DNA of 64,000 bases. Origin: Flagellimonas sp. HMM57. GTDB taxonomy: Bacteria > Bacteroidota > Bacteroidia > Flavobacteriales > Flavobacteriaceae. The stretch covers positions 3,339,001-3,403,000 of the forward strand of contig NZ_CP090004.1 of NCBI RefSeq assembly GCF_021390175.1, in the 5' to 3' direction. The position numbers and the translations under genes were made by a program. Positions 63,864-64,000 of this stretch are shown here, in pieces (the stretch's first letter is position 1; every line of letters starts with the position of its first letter). The notes below the pieces were generated by a model. The model saw only the letters and a program-made list of their open reading frames with translations, made no database searches and had not been told where the DNA came from.

Positions 63864-63871
63864 CAAAATTA
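63864..63871 (-). promoter_or_regulatory. Candidate -7 box for the GAPDH gene
   Basis: TAATTTTG on the minus strand, 37 bp upstream of the ATG; no TTG at the ideal spacing. Confidence 0.4.
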
Positions 63872-63907
63872 GATATTTCAAACGTTTTCGTAAAAGATTT
63901 TATATAT

Positions 63908-63939
63908 AAAAATAGCACCCAATTTTGGGTGCTATTTTT
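63908..63939 (-). terminator. Terminator for the gene at the right edge
   Basis: AAAAATAGCACCCA / TGGGTGCTATTTTT, 14 bp arms with a short loop, 18 bp after the stop of the partial minus-strand gene. Confidence 0.87.
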
Positions 63940-63957
63940 AACTTGATTGTATATGTG

Positions 63958-64000
63958 TTATTGAAGGATAAGGCGTTCTTTTTCGCCTTTATCGTTAATC
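63958..64000 (-). CDS. C-terminal end of an unidentified gene cut by the window edge
   Basis: On the minus strand the last 13 codons read INDKGEKERLILQ-stop. The terminator at 63908-63939 just downstream supports a real gene end. Too short to name. Confidence 0.5.
   Translation of the reverse strand, partial: INDKGEKERLILQ

Overview
The window is about 64 kb of chromosome from a member of the Bacteroidota, almost certainly a marine-type Flavobacteriaceae. Supporting evidence: the AT-rich sequence, the lack of Shine-Dalgarno motifs, clean copies of the Bacteroidota promoter (TTG, a 19-20 bp spacer, then TAnnTTTG) ahead of rpmH, rpsF and rplS, TonB-dependent receptors with carboxypeptidase-like plug extensions, and many family-restricted genes (DUF4252, DUF4249, DUF4294, DUF6095, DUF6495, DUF2147). 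The gene content is mostly core housekeeping. I see no tRNA, rRNA, CRISPR array, prophage or classical insertion sequence.

Layout. 1-4.7 kb: the tail of a lytic transglycosylase, small membrane proteins, rpmH, and a carB that lacks the usual C-terminal allosteric domain. 4.7-8.7 kb: the oxidative pentose phosphate branch, with gnd divergent from zwf-pgl. 8.7-11.7 kb: a thioesterase, a 450 bp palindrome-flanked unit carrying a DUF559 endonuclease, a frameshifted rmuC, and a 26-copy heptamer array upstream of rmuC. 11.7-17.9 kb: a vitamin B12 uptake locus, with a btuF-btuC-btuD operon divergent from a cobalamin riboswitch, btuB and a second BtuF-like protein without a signal peptide. 18-22.3 kb: an S41 protease and an ECF sigma factor operon with a membrane protein and three DUF4252 proteins. 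22.4-35 kb: mscS, purB, a sirtuin, a TrmH-type methyltransferase, a GH13 lipoprotein, a DEAD-box helicase, rdgB, and a fused SerB-SerA enzyme. 35-47 kb: a sensor protein without a kinase ATPase domain, rlmH, nadC, a YihY protein, priA, a LytTR regulator, rpsF-rpsR-rplI and an Oar-like receptor. 47-64 kb: a collagen-like lipoprotein, hisS, NUDIX and M42 enzymes, a GntP permease, a DUF4249/TonB receptor pair, monomeric icd, a 0.6 kb structured gene-free stretch, rplS, trmD and a long-form GAPDH.

The most unusual items are the DUF559 unit bounded by imperfect 36 bp inverted repeats that each fold into a hairpin; the heptamer array in the upstream region of rmuC, a gene that is itself broken at a short homopolymer; the B12 riboswitch with a plausible start-codon-masking switch; the CarB without its regulatory domain; the SerB-SerA fusion; and the structured intergenic stretch between rplS and icd. 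No large unknown multi-gene system is evident. The DUF559 unit is the best candidate for a small mobile or self-maintaining element.
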